Shown: positions 1 through 7,497, counted from the stretch's first letter. The stretch is DNA of 12,732 nucleotides from Desulfuromonadales bacterium C00003107 (GCA_001751225.1 MAXT01000077.1:1-12732), one strand, 5' to 3'. Numbers and translations: made by a program. Notes: generated by a model not told the origin, from the letters alone.

Positions 1-2216
1 CCTTTAATGACTTCCATGACCAGTTCCATCTTCGCCGTACCTTGCGGATTTGACGGCCAGGCGCCTGGATTCGTGTAAGCTGCCAGCATAATCGAGGAAG
101 TCGGCCGCTCCCCTGGAAGGACCTGCCAGATCTCTTCGGTAATGAAGGGCATGATAGGATGCAGCAAGCGCAGCAACTGCTCCAGCACGGTGAAGAGTAC
201 CTCTTGGGCCACCTGACGGCGAGCCACATCATCTCCGTAGAGATCTTCCTTGCTCAGCTCGATATACCAATCGCAGAACTCATGCCAGGTAAAGGCGTAG
301 AGGGCCCCTGCCGCATCGTTGAATTTATAATCGGCCAGGGCCTGTTCCGTCTCGCTGGCAACCTCGCTTAATCGGGTAAGGATCCACTGGTCAGCCAGAG
401 ACAGCTTTGCCTGATTGAGATCGATGGCACCCGGCGTAAAATCTTCCAGGTTCATCAGAGCAAAACGGCTGGCGTTCCACAGCTTGTTGACAAAGTTGCG
501 ATAACCGGCAATACGTTCCAGGGATAGCTTGATATCCCGCCCCTGGGCGGCAAATGCGGCCAAGGTGAAACGAAAGGCATCGGTGCCATATTCATCGATA
601 ACCGTTAACGGGTCGATGACATTGCCCTTGCTCTTGCTCATCTTCTGGCCGTTGGCATCCCGTACCAGAGCATGAATGTAGACCTCTTTGAAAGGCACCT
701 CATCCATGAACTTGAGGCCCATCATCATCATCCGCGCAACCCAGAAAAACAGGATATCGAAGCCGGTGACCAGACAAGAAGTCGGATAAAACTTTTCCAG
801 AGTGGCGGTCTTATCGGGCCAGCCCATGGTTGAAAAAGGCCACAACGCGGAGGAGAACCAGGTATCGAGCACATCCGTCTCCTGGCGCAACTGACTGCCT
901 CCGCAGTGGCTGCAGACCGTTGCATCCTCGCGGGTAACGGTGATCTGGTCACAAGCGGCGCAAAACCAGGCCGGAATGCGGTGTCCCCACCAGATCTGGC
1001 GACTGATGCACCAGTCGCGGATATTGTACATCCACTCAAAGTACGTCTTTTCCCACTGTTGAGGGATAATTTTGGTACGCCCGTCCTCTACCGCAGCAAT
1101 AGCTTCTTTGGCCAGAGGCTCGACTTTGACGTACCACTGCAGGCTCATGTACGGCTCAATGACGGTCTTGCAACGGTAACACTCGCCGACGGCATTGAGG
1201 TGCTCCTCGGTACGCTCCAGCAGTCCTTTCGCCTCCAGATCGGCAAGCACCTGCTGCCGAGCAGCGCTACGTTCCAACCCTTGATAGGAGCCACCGTTGG
1301 CATTGACCACTCCCGATTCGTCAAAGATATTGATGAATTCAAGGTCGTGGCGTTTTCCCATCTCGAAGTCGTTGAAATCGTGAGCCGGGGTGATCTTCAC
1401 CGCGCCGCTACCAAATTCTTTATCGACATAATCATCAGCGATAATGGGGATCTCACGATCAACCAGAGGCAACATAACACTCTTGCCGATCAGGTCGGCA
1501 TAGCGTTCGTCCTCAGGATGTACCGCCACAGCGGTGTCACCAAGCATGGTTTCAGGGCGAGTGGTGGCCACCACAAGCATACGGTCGCTGCCCTTGACCG
1601 GATAACGCAGATGCCAGAGCTGACCTTTTTGATCTTCGTGCTCGACCTCAAGGTCGGAGAGAGCCGTATGGCAACGGGGGCACCAGTTGATCAGGCGATT
1701 AGCCCGGTAGATCAAACCCTCTTCGTAAAGGGTGACGAACACCTCCCTTACGGACTTGGACAACCCTTCATCCATGGTAAAGCGTTCCCGCTCCCAGTCG
1801 CAGGAAGCGCCGAGCCGTTTGAGCTGATTAATAATCTGGCCACCCGATTCTTCACGCCACTGCCAAACCCGCTCGACAAAACCTTCGCGACCCAAATCAT
1901 GACGATCCCGTCCCTCGGCGGCCAGCTGCTTCTCCACCACATTCTGAGTAGCGATACCGGCATGATCGGTGCCAGGTTGCCAGAGGACTTCCGATCCGCG
2001 CATACGCATCCAACGGGACAGAATATCCTGCAACGTATTGTTCAGAGCGTGCCCCATGTGCAGCACACCAGTTACGTTAGGGGGCGGTATAACAATGGAG
2101 TAACCCGGCTTGGCGGACTCCTCGTTGGCCCGAAACATTCCGTCTTTTTCCCAGGAATCGTACCATTTTCGTTCTACCTCTGACGGCTCGTAACCTTTGG
2201 CAAGTTGTGCTTTCAT
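1..2216 (-). CDS. valS: Valine--tRNA ligase, 3' end cut by window edge
   Basis: Class I aminoacyl-tRNA synthetase that charges tRNA-Val in the cytoplasm and edits mischarged threonine. The frame stays open from the ATG at 2214-2216 to the left edge, giving about 738 residues; the family is usually about 880-950 long, so the C-terminal part of the anticodon-binding region and the terminal coiled coil are missing. The HIGH signature reads HMGH at residues 53-56, after PPPNVTG. The KMSKS loop is at 525-529. An editing-domain segment with ATTRPETMLGDTA is present. Cysteine pairs C179/C182 and C419/C422 with C435/C438 look like zinc knuckles. The start is supported by GGAAGGA (2227-2233), 10 bp upstream. 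A terminator just upstream separates it from the response regulator gene, so it is probably transcribed from its own promoter. A 5-bp hairpin (2248-2261) sits in its leader; I see no T-box. Confidence 0.97.
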   Translation of the reverse strand, partial: MKAQLAKGYEPSEVERKWYDSWEKDGMFRANEESAKPGYSIVIPPPNVTGVLHMGHALNNTLQDILSRWMRMRGSEVLWQPGTDHAGIATQNVVEKQLAAEGRDRHDLGREGFVERVWQWREESGGQIINQLKRLGASCDWERERFTMDEGLSKSVREVFVTLYEEGLIYRANRLINWCPRCHTALSDLEVEHEDQKGQLWHLRYPVKGSDRMLVVATTRPETMLGDTAVAVHPEDERYADLIGKSVMLPLVDREIPIIADDYVDKEFGSGAVKITPAHDFNDFEMGKRHDLEFINIFDESGVVNANGGSYQGLERSAARQQVLADLEAKGLLERTEEHLNAVGECYRCKTVIEPYMSLQWYVKVEPLAKEAIAAVEDGRTKIIPQQWEKTYFEWMYNIRDWCISRQIWWGHRIPAWFCAACDQITVTREDATVCSHCGGSQLRQETDVLDTWFSSALWPFSTMGWPDKTATLEKFYPTSCLVTGFDILFFWVARMMMMGLKFMDEVPFKEVYIHALVRDANGQKMSKSKGNVIDPLTVIDEYGTDAFRFTLAAFAAQGRDIKLSLERIAGYRNFVNKLWNASRFALMNLEDFTPGAIDLNQAKLSLADQWILTRLSEVASETEQALADYKFNDAAGALYAFTWHEFCDWYIELSKEDLYGDDVARRQVAQEVLFTVLEQLLRLLHPIMPFITEEIWQVLPGERPTSSIMLAAYTNPGAWPSNPQGTAKMELVMEVIK

Positions 2217-2270
2217 GAACTATGGATCCTTCCGGAAATACTGTTGCGGACGGGAGCGTCCAGCTTAATA

Positions 2271-2311
2271 TTAGACAAAAAGAAATGGGGATTTTAGCAA
2301 TCCCCATTTCT
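2271..2311 (-). terminator. Intrinsic terminator of the response regulator gene
   Basis: A perfect 13-bp stem (2281-2293 with 2299-2311) and a 5-nt loop are followed, on the minus strand, by a short T run (to 2277) and further AT-rich sequence. It begins 39 bp past the stop of the response regulator gene and lies upstream of valS, so it should insulate the two. Confidence 0.88.
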
Positions 2312-2349
2312 ACCGTCAATAGTTGTCATCTGCCGCGAAGATTGAAAGA

Positions 2350-3774
2350 TCAATCCTGCACGGCGGTTATTCGACTAATTTCTTCTTTGATCAGACTTTC
2401 CGCCAGGTCCGGAACCACCTCCCAGGCAATTCTCTCGAGCATCGTGGCGGCCAACCGTTCGATAACCTTGCCTGCCACCTGCTCAACGATGGCGGTCAGA
2501 TCCTCTTCCGAGAGCCCTTGCACACGACCAATAACGTCATCTTTACTGAGCGTCGTCCCCTGTGGCTCTGCTTCCGCAGTGGGCACAGCCGCCAGTTCAG
2601 GTACCGGCTCCGCTTCCGGGATTCCAGCCAGCCTGGAAATCAAACTGCTATTGCTGAAAAAGTTCAAGCCACTAACAGCGCTAGCGACTTTTTCCACTAC
2701 AGGCTCCTGCTCAGGTTCCGGGCTTGTATCCAGGCCTGCCACAAGGATCGGTTCGGCAGCAGATTCAGGTTCCGCCAGGACCTCGGCAGTACTTTCTTCC
2801 TCGACAACAACTTCTTCCTCGACGGCCATGGCCGGTTCAGGAAGCTCATCGGCTACTAAGGAGTTATCGACAAATGCCTCCACCGGCTCTTCGACCGGTT
2901 CCTGCGGTGACGACTCCTCCCGGGTTATAAACTCAAAGGTTTCTTCCTCGGTATTCGTATCACTATCACCAACATCCTCGATCAGCAGATCATTTTCATC
3001 CAGAAACAGAACTTCTTCTTCCGGCGATTCAGCTAAAGCGTCGGACGCAGCCAATTCTGTGCTGGAAGAGTTCACTGCGTCTATTTCGGAAAAATCCAAA
3101 TCACCGATCTGCAGGTCCTGTTCTTCAGGTAACTCAAAGTTGTTCTCACCCTGTTCTTCAGCTAATTCAAGGTTGTTTTCATCCTGGTCAAGTAAGGGTT
3201 TGTCATCCCAAAGACCGTCCGCTTCCAACTCGACTTCGTCGAAAGCGTCCCCTACATCAACCGTTTCATCGACTAAAAACTCTTCGCTGTCTTCTGTTTG
3301 CAGGGTGTCCATCTCCAGGGCAGCCCACATATCCGGTTCAGCGGCAGAAACAGCCGGCGCTTCGTCTTCCTCAACGGCCGTTCCAGGGAAAGCAGCTGCA
3401 GTTGCAGAACGGGCCAGAACCCCGTCGATCTGTTCAATCAACGCCATAGATTCAAAAGGTTTGGCAATCCAACCGTCGGCACCAGCAGCCAAAGCCTTGC
3501 TTTCATCAAAAGCCTCAAAAGTACCACTCAGCAGCAACACAGGGACCCCTGCAAGGGTCGGTTCCTGTTTGATAGCGGCACATAATTCATAACCATTCTT
3601 GCCGGGCATATAGACATCAGCTAAAACGATGTCGGGTCTATCGGCCTGCGCCTTGCTTAAAGCTGCTTCACCATTGTCCGCAATCTGGAGGGCATAATCA
3701 CCATCGGCCAGAATGATCTTGACAACCCTCTGTATGGTGACGCTGTCGTCAGCGAGCAGCACTTTTTTACTCAT
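2350..3774 (-). CDS. Response regulator with long acidic linker and PopZ-like C-terminal tail
   Basis: 474 residues in three parts. Residues 1-120 form a CheY-like receiver with a complete phosphorylation site: acidic pair D9/D10, phosphoacceptor D53, S83 and K105 followed by P106. Residues from about 124 to 408 form a low-complexity linker very rich in Glu, Asp, Pro, Ala and Val, probably disordered. It includes two in-frame 11-residue repeats at 198-219. Residues 409-474 are predicted helical and end in a segment (VPDLAESLIKEEISRI) resembling the C-terminal oligomerisation module of the polar organiser PopZ (DUF2497). There is no DNA-binding or enzymatic output domain. AAGGAGG (3780-3786) lies 5 bp before the ATG; a second ATG at 3778 is out of frame. 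No kinase gene is adjacent. The receiver call is certain. The tail resemblance is my reading from memory, and a role as a phospho-regulated scaffold or polar protein is inference. Confidence 0.9.
   Translation of the reverse strand: MSKKVLLADDSVTIQRVVKIILADGDYALQIADNGEAALSKAQADRPDIVLADVYMPGKNGYELCAAIKQEPTLAGVPVLLLSGTFEAFDESKALAAGADGWIAKPFESMALIEQIDGVLARSATAAAFPGTAVEEDEAPAVSAAEPDMWAALEMDTLQTEDSEEFLVDETVDVGDAFDEVELEADGLWDDKPLLDQDENNLELAEEQGENNFELPEEQDLQIGDLDFSEIDAVNSSSTELAASDALAESPEEEVLFLDENDLLIEDVGDSDTNTEEETFEFITREESSPQEPVEEPVEAFVDNSLVADELPEPAMAVEEEVVVEEESTAEVLAEPESAAEPILVAGLDTSPEPEQEPVVEKVASAVSGLNFFSNSSLISRLAGIPEAEPVPELAAVPTAEAEPQGTTLSKDDVIGRVQGLSEEDLTAIVEQVAGKVIERLAATMLERIAWEVVPDLAESLIKEEISRITAVQD
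3118..3183 (-). repeat. Tandem 33-bp in-frame repeat inside the response regulator linker
   Basis: Two adjacent 33-bp units (3118-3150 and 3151-3183) differ at 5 positions. They encode GENNFELPEEQ and DENNLELAEEQ, residues 209-219 and 198-208. This indicates growth of the acidic linker by local duplication. Confidence 0.85.
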
Positions 3775-3841
3775 TCATGCCTCCTTGTTTACCGGCAAAT
3801 GGCAGAACCGTATTTGGCCACATCGGGCCGGGTCGGCAACA

Positions 3842-3858
3842 TTCGGCAACACGCCGAA
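3842..3858. repeat. Hairpin/inverted repeat in the leader of the response regulator gene
   Basis: TTCGGC and GCCGAA (6-bp arms, 5-nt loop) lie about 70 bp upstream of the response regulator start. They overlap short direct repeats: TCGGCAAC occurs twice within 3832-3850, and on the minus strand GGCGTGTT also occurs twice. It could be a leader RNA hairpin or an operator; the sequence does not decide between them. Confidence 0.4.
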
Positions 3859-3996
3859 CACGCCAGGGTATAGACATACGACTTTCAGTGATATTTCGAT
3901 GCACCACAAACCATTACAAGGTATCAACAGCCTGCGGCCACCAGAAATTTTTTTCCCGTATTATTCGGTGCGCAAAGGCCCCAAAAAGCGGGTTTA

Positions 3997-4025
3997 AAGC
4001 TAGCATAGGCCCTTAACACTGTCAA
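3997..4025 (-). promoter_or_regulatory. Candidate sigma-70 promoter for the response regulator gene
   Basis: On the minus strand, a perfect -35 TTGACA (4020-4025) is followed after 17 bp by TAGCTT (3997-4002), which matches the -10 consensus at only 3 of 6 positions but is preceded by TG as in extended -10 promoters. The implied start near 3990 gives a leader of about 215 nt. Confidence 0.45.
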
Positions 4026-4512
4026 GTTTTTCAACCGGAGAATTCAAGGGATTATGGCTCTTCTAGAGCCGAAGAAAAACCCTAAAAGAAGACCACTTAG
4101 ACAGCCAAATGACTTCCCTCGAGGTTCGCATCTATAACCCAAATAGCGATGCCAAAAATGGTGAAATTTAGTATCAATACAGGACCAAAAACACCACAGC
4201 ATCAACCCAACCTCGCATGATTAAGAAAGACTCCCTTTAGGGCAGTATCCAAGAGCCACCCAGTCATATACCATAATGGTAAGTACTGTTATGAAAATAT
4301 TCATCGGCAATCTGAAGTGTTGTGACAACCCTAACCAAACAACAAGTCAAATCTTGGTTCCTCTAAATGACTTCCAAAACTACAATAGCTTGTAGATTTT
4401 CTCCCCATATCATTGAAACAAAACTCCCAGAAATATCCACAAACGAAAGCTGTTTGAGGAATCTAAACCTTGAACAAAAAACCTCGAACAAGTTGTATTA
4501 TTAATTTTTCCC
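4026..4512. other. AT-rich intergenic stretch upstream of the mucR-like gene
   Basis: About 490 bp with visibly lower GC than the flanking genes and no open frame above about 35 codons that has a ribosome binding site. It holds small structures: a 6-bp hairpin at 4056-4070 (GGCTCT/AGAGCC), a perfect 13-bp palindrome at 4269-4281 (TACCAT-A-ATGGTA) and an 11-bp direct repeat (4107-4117 and 4365-4375). I see no tRNA cloverleaf and no riboswitch I can name. AT-rich DNA is the known target of MucR-type proteins, so this may be a regulatory region for the gene that follows. Confidence 0.5.
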
Positions 4513-4540
4513 TTGATTTTAATTATTTTTATTGTATTAG
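4513..4540 (+). promoter_or_regulatory. Candidate promoter of the mucR-like gene
   Basis: TTGATT (4513-4518, 4 of 6 to -35 consensus), a 16-bp T-rich spacer and TATTAG (4535-4540, 4 of 6 to -10 consensus). The predicted leader is about 50 nt. An inverted pair ATTAGT/ACTAAT (4536-4541 and 4567-4572) flanks the likely start and could be an operator, though 6-bp arms are weak evidence. Confidence 0.4.
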
Positions 4541-4595
4541 TAATCAAACGAACAAAACAATAGAATCACTAATCCAGATCAACAGGAGGATATTT

Positions 4596-5036
4596 ATGGC
4601 TACGTTACTCGAGATGGCTGCTGAAATTGTAGCTGCCCACGCATCGACCACCCCCATGTCCAAAGAAGAGCTCATTCAAGAGATTGCAGAATTACACAAA
4701 GCTTTGAGCTGCCTCGAAAAGGGTGAGGAAATCGGCGGCCAAGCCGTTGTCGAAGAAGCTTCCACCAGTCCAGTTGTTACGCGCAAAAAGGCTTTTGGCA
4801 AAGACAAAATTGTTTGCATGATCTGCGGCAAAGCGATGAAGACCCTTGCCCGGCATCTCAAGTCCGCTCATGGCTTGACCGCTTCTGAATATCGCAAGCA
4901 GTTCGATATTCCCCGCACCCAACCTCTGGCAGCCCGCGCCTATTCCGAAACCCGCCGGCAAATGGCTGTTGATCGGGGACTCGGTGAAAACCTGGCAAAA
5001 GCCCGTGCAGCCCGCCTTAAAGCGAAAAAGAAATAA
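4596..5036 (+). CDS. Ros/MucR-family zinc finger transcriptional regulator
   Basis: 146 residues, matching the small MucR/Ros family (PF05443) best known from Alphaproteobacteria, where such proteins bind AT-rich DNA and control surface polysaccharide, motility and their own genes. The bacterial C2H2 finger is complete: C74-x2-C77-x9-H87-x4-H92, followed by GLT and EYR as in Ros. Residues 1-45 look helical and fit the N-terminal oligomerisation region of MucR; the C-terminus is strongly basic (KAKKK). The start at 4596 is chosen because AGGAGG (4584-4589) lies 6 bp before it. The frame stays open upstream to an ATG at 4470, but that extension is AT-rich, lacks a ribosome binding site and does not resemble the family. 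A strong terminator follows, so the gene is probably transcribed alone. Its targets cannot be read from the window; autoregulation through the AT-rich upstream DNA is plausible. Confidence 0.92.
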   Translation: MATLLEMAAEIVAAHASTTPMSKEELIQEIAELHKALSCLEKGEEIGGQAVVEEASTSPVVTRKKAFGKDKIVCMICGKAMKTLARHLKSAHGLTASEYRKQFDIPRTQPLAARAYSETRRQMAVDRGLGENLAKARAARLKAKKK

Positions 5037-5053
5037 TAGTTGGTTTCTTGCCT

Positions 5054-5082
5054 AAAAAGCGCCCGATTCGGGCGCTTTTTTT
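5054..5082 (+). terminator. Intrinsic terminator after the mucR-like gene
   Basis: An 11-bp stem (AAAAAGCGCCC with GGGCGCTTTTT) with a 5-nt loop, ending in a run of seven Ts (5076-5082), starts 17 bp past the stop codon. The A run on the left side would let it work on the other strand too. Confidence 0.95.
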
Positions 5083-5244
5083 ATGTTAAACTGGCAGGAA
5101 CAGTCAAAGGGAAAGCCACTCCACCCTAGCTCAAGTTCTGTGAATTCCATCCCATGATCGACCGATTTTTTCTCCTATTTTCTGAATCACCAACTGCGTC
5201 GACTGGACGGAAGAATCGGCAACAACCTGCAACCACCTTTTCAC

Positions 5245-5272
5245 TTGACTCTTAGCTCCCTTGCACCACAAT
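5245..5272 (+). promoter_or_regulatory. Candidate promoter of the PilZ gene
   Basis: TTGACT (5245-5250, 5 of 6 to -35 consensus), a 16-bp spacer and CACAAT (5267-5272, 4 of 6 to -10 consensus), about 35 bp before the chosen ATG. Reading TTGACT as a promoter element argues against using the TTG at 5245 as a start codon. Confidence 0.4.
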
Positions 5273-5307
5273 CAAAAGCATCAGGAAATCAACAAAGGTT
5301 ACTCTTC

Positions 5308-6078
5308 ATGAAACGTCTTCTGGTTGGTGATCATCGCGAAAATCTTCTAGCAACCCTCGAAACCATCCTGCGGCATTGGGGCTATCGAACACTGGTATCG
5401 TCCAGCCAGCAACGGCTAACGTCTCTGGTAAAAGAAACCACCCCGGATCTGCTAATTTTCGGTGCGCGCATTCTCCAGGAAACCTCATCCCCGCTGAGCC
5501 AAATGGTCGCTGATAAAGTGGCCAACGGTACGCCTCTACTATTAATGCCCGAAAACTTGACGTTACCAGCCCTGCAGGTCCCGCATGAGACCTTACCTGT
5601 GCCGGTGGACATCTTCAATCTGTTTGAAAAGGTACAGAAATACCTGGAAGAATATCCCCGTAAGAACATTCGCCTGGCGTTACAGCTGCCGGGCATGCTC
5701 TGTCTCGGGAATAGTTGTCATCTAGCTGAAGTAATAAGCCTCAGCACTCGGGGCTTATTTATCAAGACCGGCTTTCGGCTGCAAAAAGGCGACAGCTTTC
5801 GCATAGTCTTTCCCCTGCTGGGAATGAAGAAGGAACTGGAACTGGGGGGGCGGGTCCTTTATAGCGTCAAGCCGGACCAGGATAACAACTTCCTTCAGGG
5901 GGTGGGGGTTGAATTTACCGATATCGACTTGAATACTCTCGAAGCGCTACAAGGTTTTCTTGAAGGATGCCTGCTCGACGGCTTACCCGGGCAGGTCGGT
6001 GAAAAGCTTGCTGCAGAAAGTTCTTTGAAGGACAGTACCGAAAAACCGACCCTACACCTGATCAATCCCGCCGCCTAA
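5308..6078 (+). CDS. PilZ domain protein with a degenerate N-terminal receiver domain
   Basis: 256 residues. Residues 1-113 follow the receiver pattern (LLVGDHRENL, then PDLLIFG), but the phosphoacceptor position is G52 and the conserved Lys before Pro is V98, so it should not be phosphorylated. Residues 116-220 form a PilZ domain: R118-x3-R122 matches the RxxxR c-di-GMP motif, the second motif reads SLSTRG (144-149) with Ser where Asp/Asn is usual, and the domain closes with GVGVEF. The last 35 residues are not recognised. PilZ proteins bind c-di-GMP and adjust motility, polysaccharide or gene expression; the altered second motif makes binding here likely but unproven. I chose the ATG at 5308 because AAAGG lies 9 bp upstream and the receiver fold begins there. 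A TTG at 5245 would add 21 residues with no ribosome binding site. It stands alone between two terminators. Confidence 0.9.
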   Translation: MKRLLVGDHRENLLATLETILRHWGYRTLVSSSQQRLTSLVKETTPDLLIFGARILQETSSPLSQMVADKVANGTPLLLMPENLTLPALQVPHETLPVPVDIFNLFEKVQKYLEEYPRKNIRLALQLPGMLCLGNSCHLAEVISLSTRGLFIKTGFRLQKGDSFRIVFPLLGMKKELELGGRVLYSVKPDQDNNFLQGVGVEFTDIDLNTLEALQGFLEGCLLDGLPGQVGEKLAAESSLKDSTEKPTLHLINPAA

Positions 6079-6093
6079 GATTGATGGCGTCAC

Positions 6094-6127
6094 AAAAAAT
6101 CCGACCTACGGCGTTACGGCGTTTTTT
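6094..6127. terminator. Weak, possibly bidirectional terminator between convergent genes
   Basis: A6 (6094-6099) pairs with T6 (6122-6127), and CCG (6101-6103) pairs with CGG (6117-6119) across a small bulge; the 13-nt loop overlaps an exact tandem repeat of TACGGCGT (6107-6122). It lies between the converging PilZ gene and deoB and has T runs on both strands. The stem is imperfect, hence low confidence. The remaining 170 bp to deoB shows nothing I recognise. Confidence 0.4.
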
Positions 6128-6300
6128 CAGGACCTCGACATACATGATGCATGCCTTCGCCCCTTAAAAAACACCAGGCCTTGTAGGTCACAATTTTTGT
6201 TTAGCCATCCAATAATGTTTTTGCGAATGCATCAAAATTTGTATTTTCGCCCAATGTCCCCCTGACAGAACCTGCCGTTTGCTGCCTTACGCACCACCCG

Positions 6301-7497
6301 CTAACCAGGGTGGTTCTGCGGATACAGGCTTTCGGCAAAGCTCTGGCCGTGCTCCATGGACAAACCATATAGATCGGCAATGGTTGCAGCCACATCGGCA
6401 AAACTTTGACGCGCGCCAAGAGACAGTCCCCCAGCCAAGAGTGGATGCCAGCAGAGCAGCGGAACACTCTCACGGCTATGGTCGGTACCTGGAGTTGTCG
6501 GATCGCAGCCATGATCGGCCGTCATGATCAGCAGATCAGTGGGCCGGAGCTCCGCCAACAGGCGGGGCAACCAACGGTCAAAAGCTTCCAGAGCCTGACC
6601 AAAACCGGCGGGATCAAGACGGTGCCCATGAAGCATGTCAAAGTCGACCAGATTGGTGAAGACCAGTCCTCTCTTCAGGGAAGACAGTGCGGTCAGGGTC
6701 TGCTCCATACCTTCGGCGTTACTACGACTCTTAAAAGACCTGCTTATGCCGCGGCCGGCAAAAAGATCACTGATTTTGCCGACTCCATAGACCTCTAACT
6801 CCGCCGCTAAAAATTTATCAAGCAGGGTAAGGCCATTGGGCGGCAGAGAGAAGTCCCGGCGGCGGGAAGTTCGCTTAAAGGTATCGGCCGAATCCCCCAC
6901 AAAGGGACGGGCAATCACACGGGAGATACGATAGGGGTCGAGCAGGCGGCGGACAGTTCGACAGATCTCGTAGAGCCGCTCGACGCTGACAACCTCCTCG
7001 TGAGCAGCGATCTGAAACACCGAGTCGACGCTGGTATAAACAATAGGACGGCCGCTGCGACAATGTTCTTCGCCAAGCTCACGAAGAATCTCGGTACCAC
7101 TGGCCGCGACGTTGCCAATAGATTCGACGCCAATGGCGCGGCTCACAGCATCGATAATTTCGGCGGGAAACCCCTGTGGATAGGCGGGAAAGGGCTGTGG
7201 CTGAATCAGACCGGCGATTTCCCAATGGCCGGTGGTTGAGTCTTTGCCGGCCGAAGCCTCAAGCATACGGCCATAGGCCGCAGCCGGTTGCCCCGCTGGC
7301 GCGACACCGGCCAGGGGGGCGATATTGCCGAGCCCGAGATCGGCCAGGTTGGGAAGGTCGAGGCCGCCACAATATTTGGCCACATGGCGCAGGGTATTGG
7401 CCCCGGCGTCACCGTAACTTGCGGCATCGGCCAAAGCGCCAACGCCAACGCCATCAAGGGTAATCAGCACCGTTCGCTGGCATGCCTGCCGCTTCAC
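6301..7497 (-). CDS. deoB: Phosphopentomutase
   Basis: 398 residues, about the usual length for DeoB (roughly 390-407). The enzyme interconverts (deoxy)ribose-1-phosphate and (deoxy)ribose-5-phosphate in nucleoside salvage and belongs to the alkaline phosphatase superfamily with two Mn ions. Visible signatures are the N-terminal metal-site motif around D15 (LITLDGVGVGAL), TGHWE with T89 at the place of the catalytic phosphothreonine, SVDSVFQIAAHEE, VDFDMLHGHR, and the C-terminal TADHGCDPTTPGTDH metal-binding block. The start is a GTG whose bases overlap the deoC stop (GTGA, 4-bp overlap), so translation is probably coupled to deoC. It is the last gene of the run. No nucleoside phosphorylase gene (deoA, deoD) is in the window, so the deoxyribose-1-phosphate must come from enzymes encoded elsewhere. 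Confidence 0.95.
   Translation of the reverse strand: MKRQACQRTVLITLDGVGVGALADAASYGDAGANTLRHVAKYCGGLDLPNLADLGLGNIAPLAGVAPAGQPAAAYGRMLEASAGKDSTTGHWEIAGLIQPQPFPAYPQGFPAEIIDAVSRAIGVESIGNVAASGTEILRELGEEHCRSGRPIVYTSVDSVFQIAAHEEVVSVERLYEICRTVRRLLDPYRISRVIARPFVGDSADTFKRTSRRRDFSLPPNGLTLLDKFLAAELEVYGVGKISDLFAGRGISRSFKSRSNAEGMEQTLTALSSLKRGLVFTNLVDFDMLHGHRLDPAGFGQALEAFDRWLPRLLAELRPTDLLIMTADHGCDPTTPGTDHSRESVPLLCWHPLLAGGLSLGARQSFADVAATIADLYGLSMEHGQSFAESLYPQNHPG

Noticed and set aside
906..2183. 425-codon open frame on the plus strand
   Set aside because: It lies entirely antisense to valS, whose conserved motifs fix the real strand and frame; the plus-strand translation resembles nothing and has no ribosome binding site.
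2222..3592. 456-codon, serine-rich open frame on the plus strand
   Set aside because: Antisense to the response regulator. The serine and threonine runs come from reading the complement of the Glu/Asp/Ala codons of the acidic linker.
3900..4012. Plus-strand words such as CAAACCATT and GCGCAAAGGCC that recall c-di-GMP (GEMM) riboswitches
   Set aside because: The two halves are too far apart, the pairing stems do not form, and no gene follows within several hundred bases.
4054..4137. 27-codon basic open frame (MALLEPKKNPKRR...)
   Set aside because: Its first codons overlap a hairpin, the nearby AAGGG is too close to the ATG, and there is no supporting context.
4107..4375. 11-bp direct repeat (AAATGACTTCC) 258 bp apart, considered as an insertion or attachment-site trace
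   Set aside because: No integrase, transposase or terminal inverted repeats lie between or near the copies; chance is the simpler explanation in AT-rich DNA.
4291..4395. 34-codon open frame beginning MKIFIGNL, reminiscent of the start of an RNA-recognition-motif protein
   Set aside because: No ribosome binding site, and the similarity stops after eight residues; the rest does not continue the fold, so it is most likely chance.
4470..4595. 42-residue N-terminal extension of the mucR-like gene
   Set aside because: AT-rich, without a ribosome binding site, contains the likely promoter, and the family start at 4596 has a near-perfect AGGAGG.
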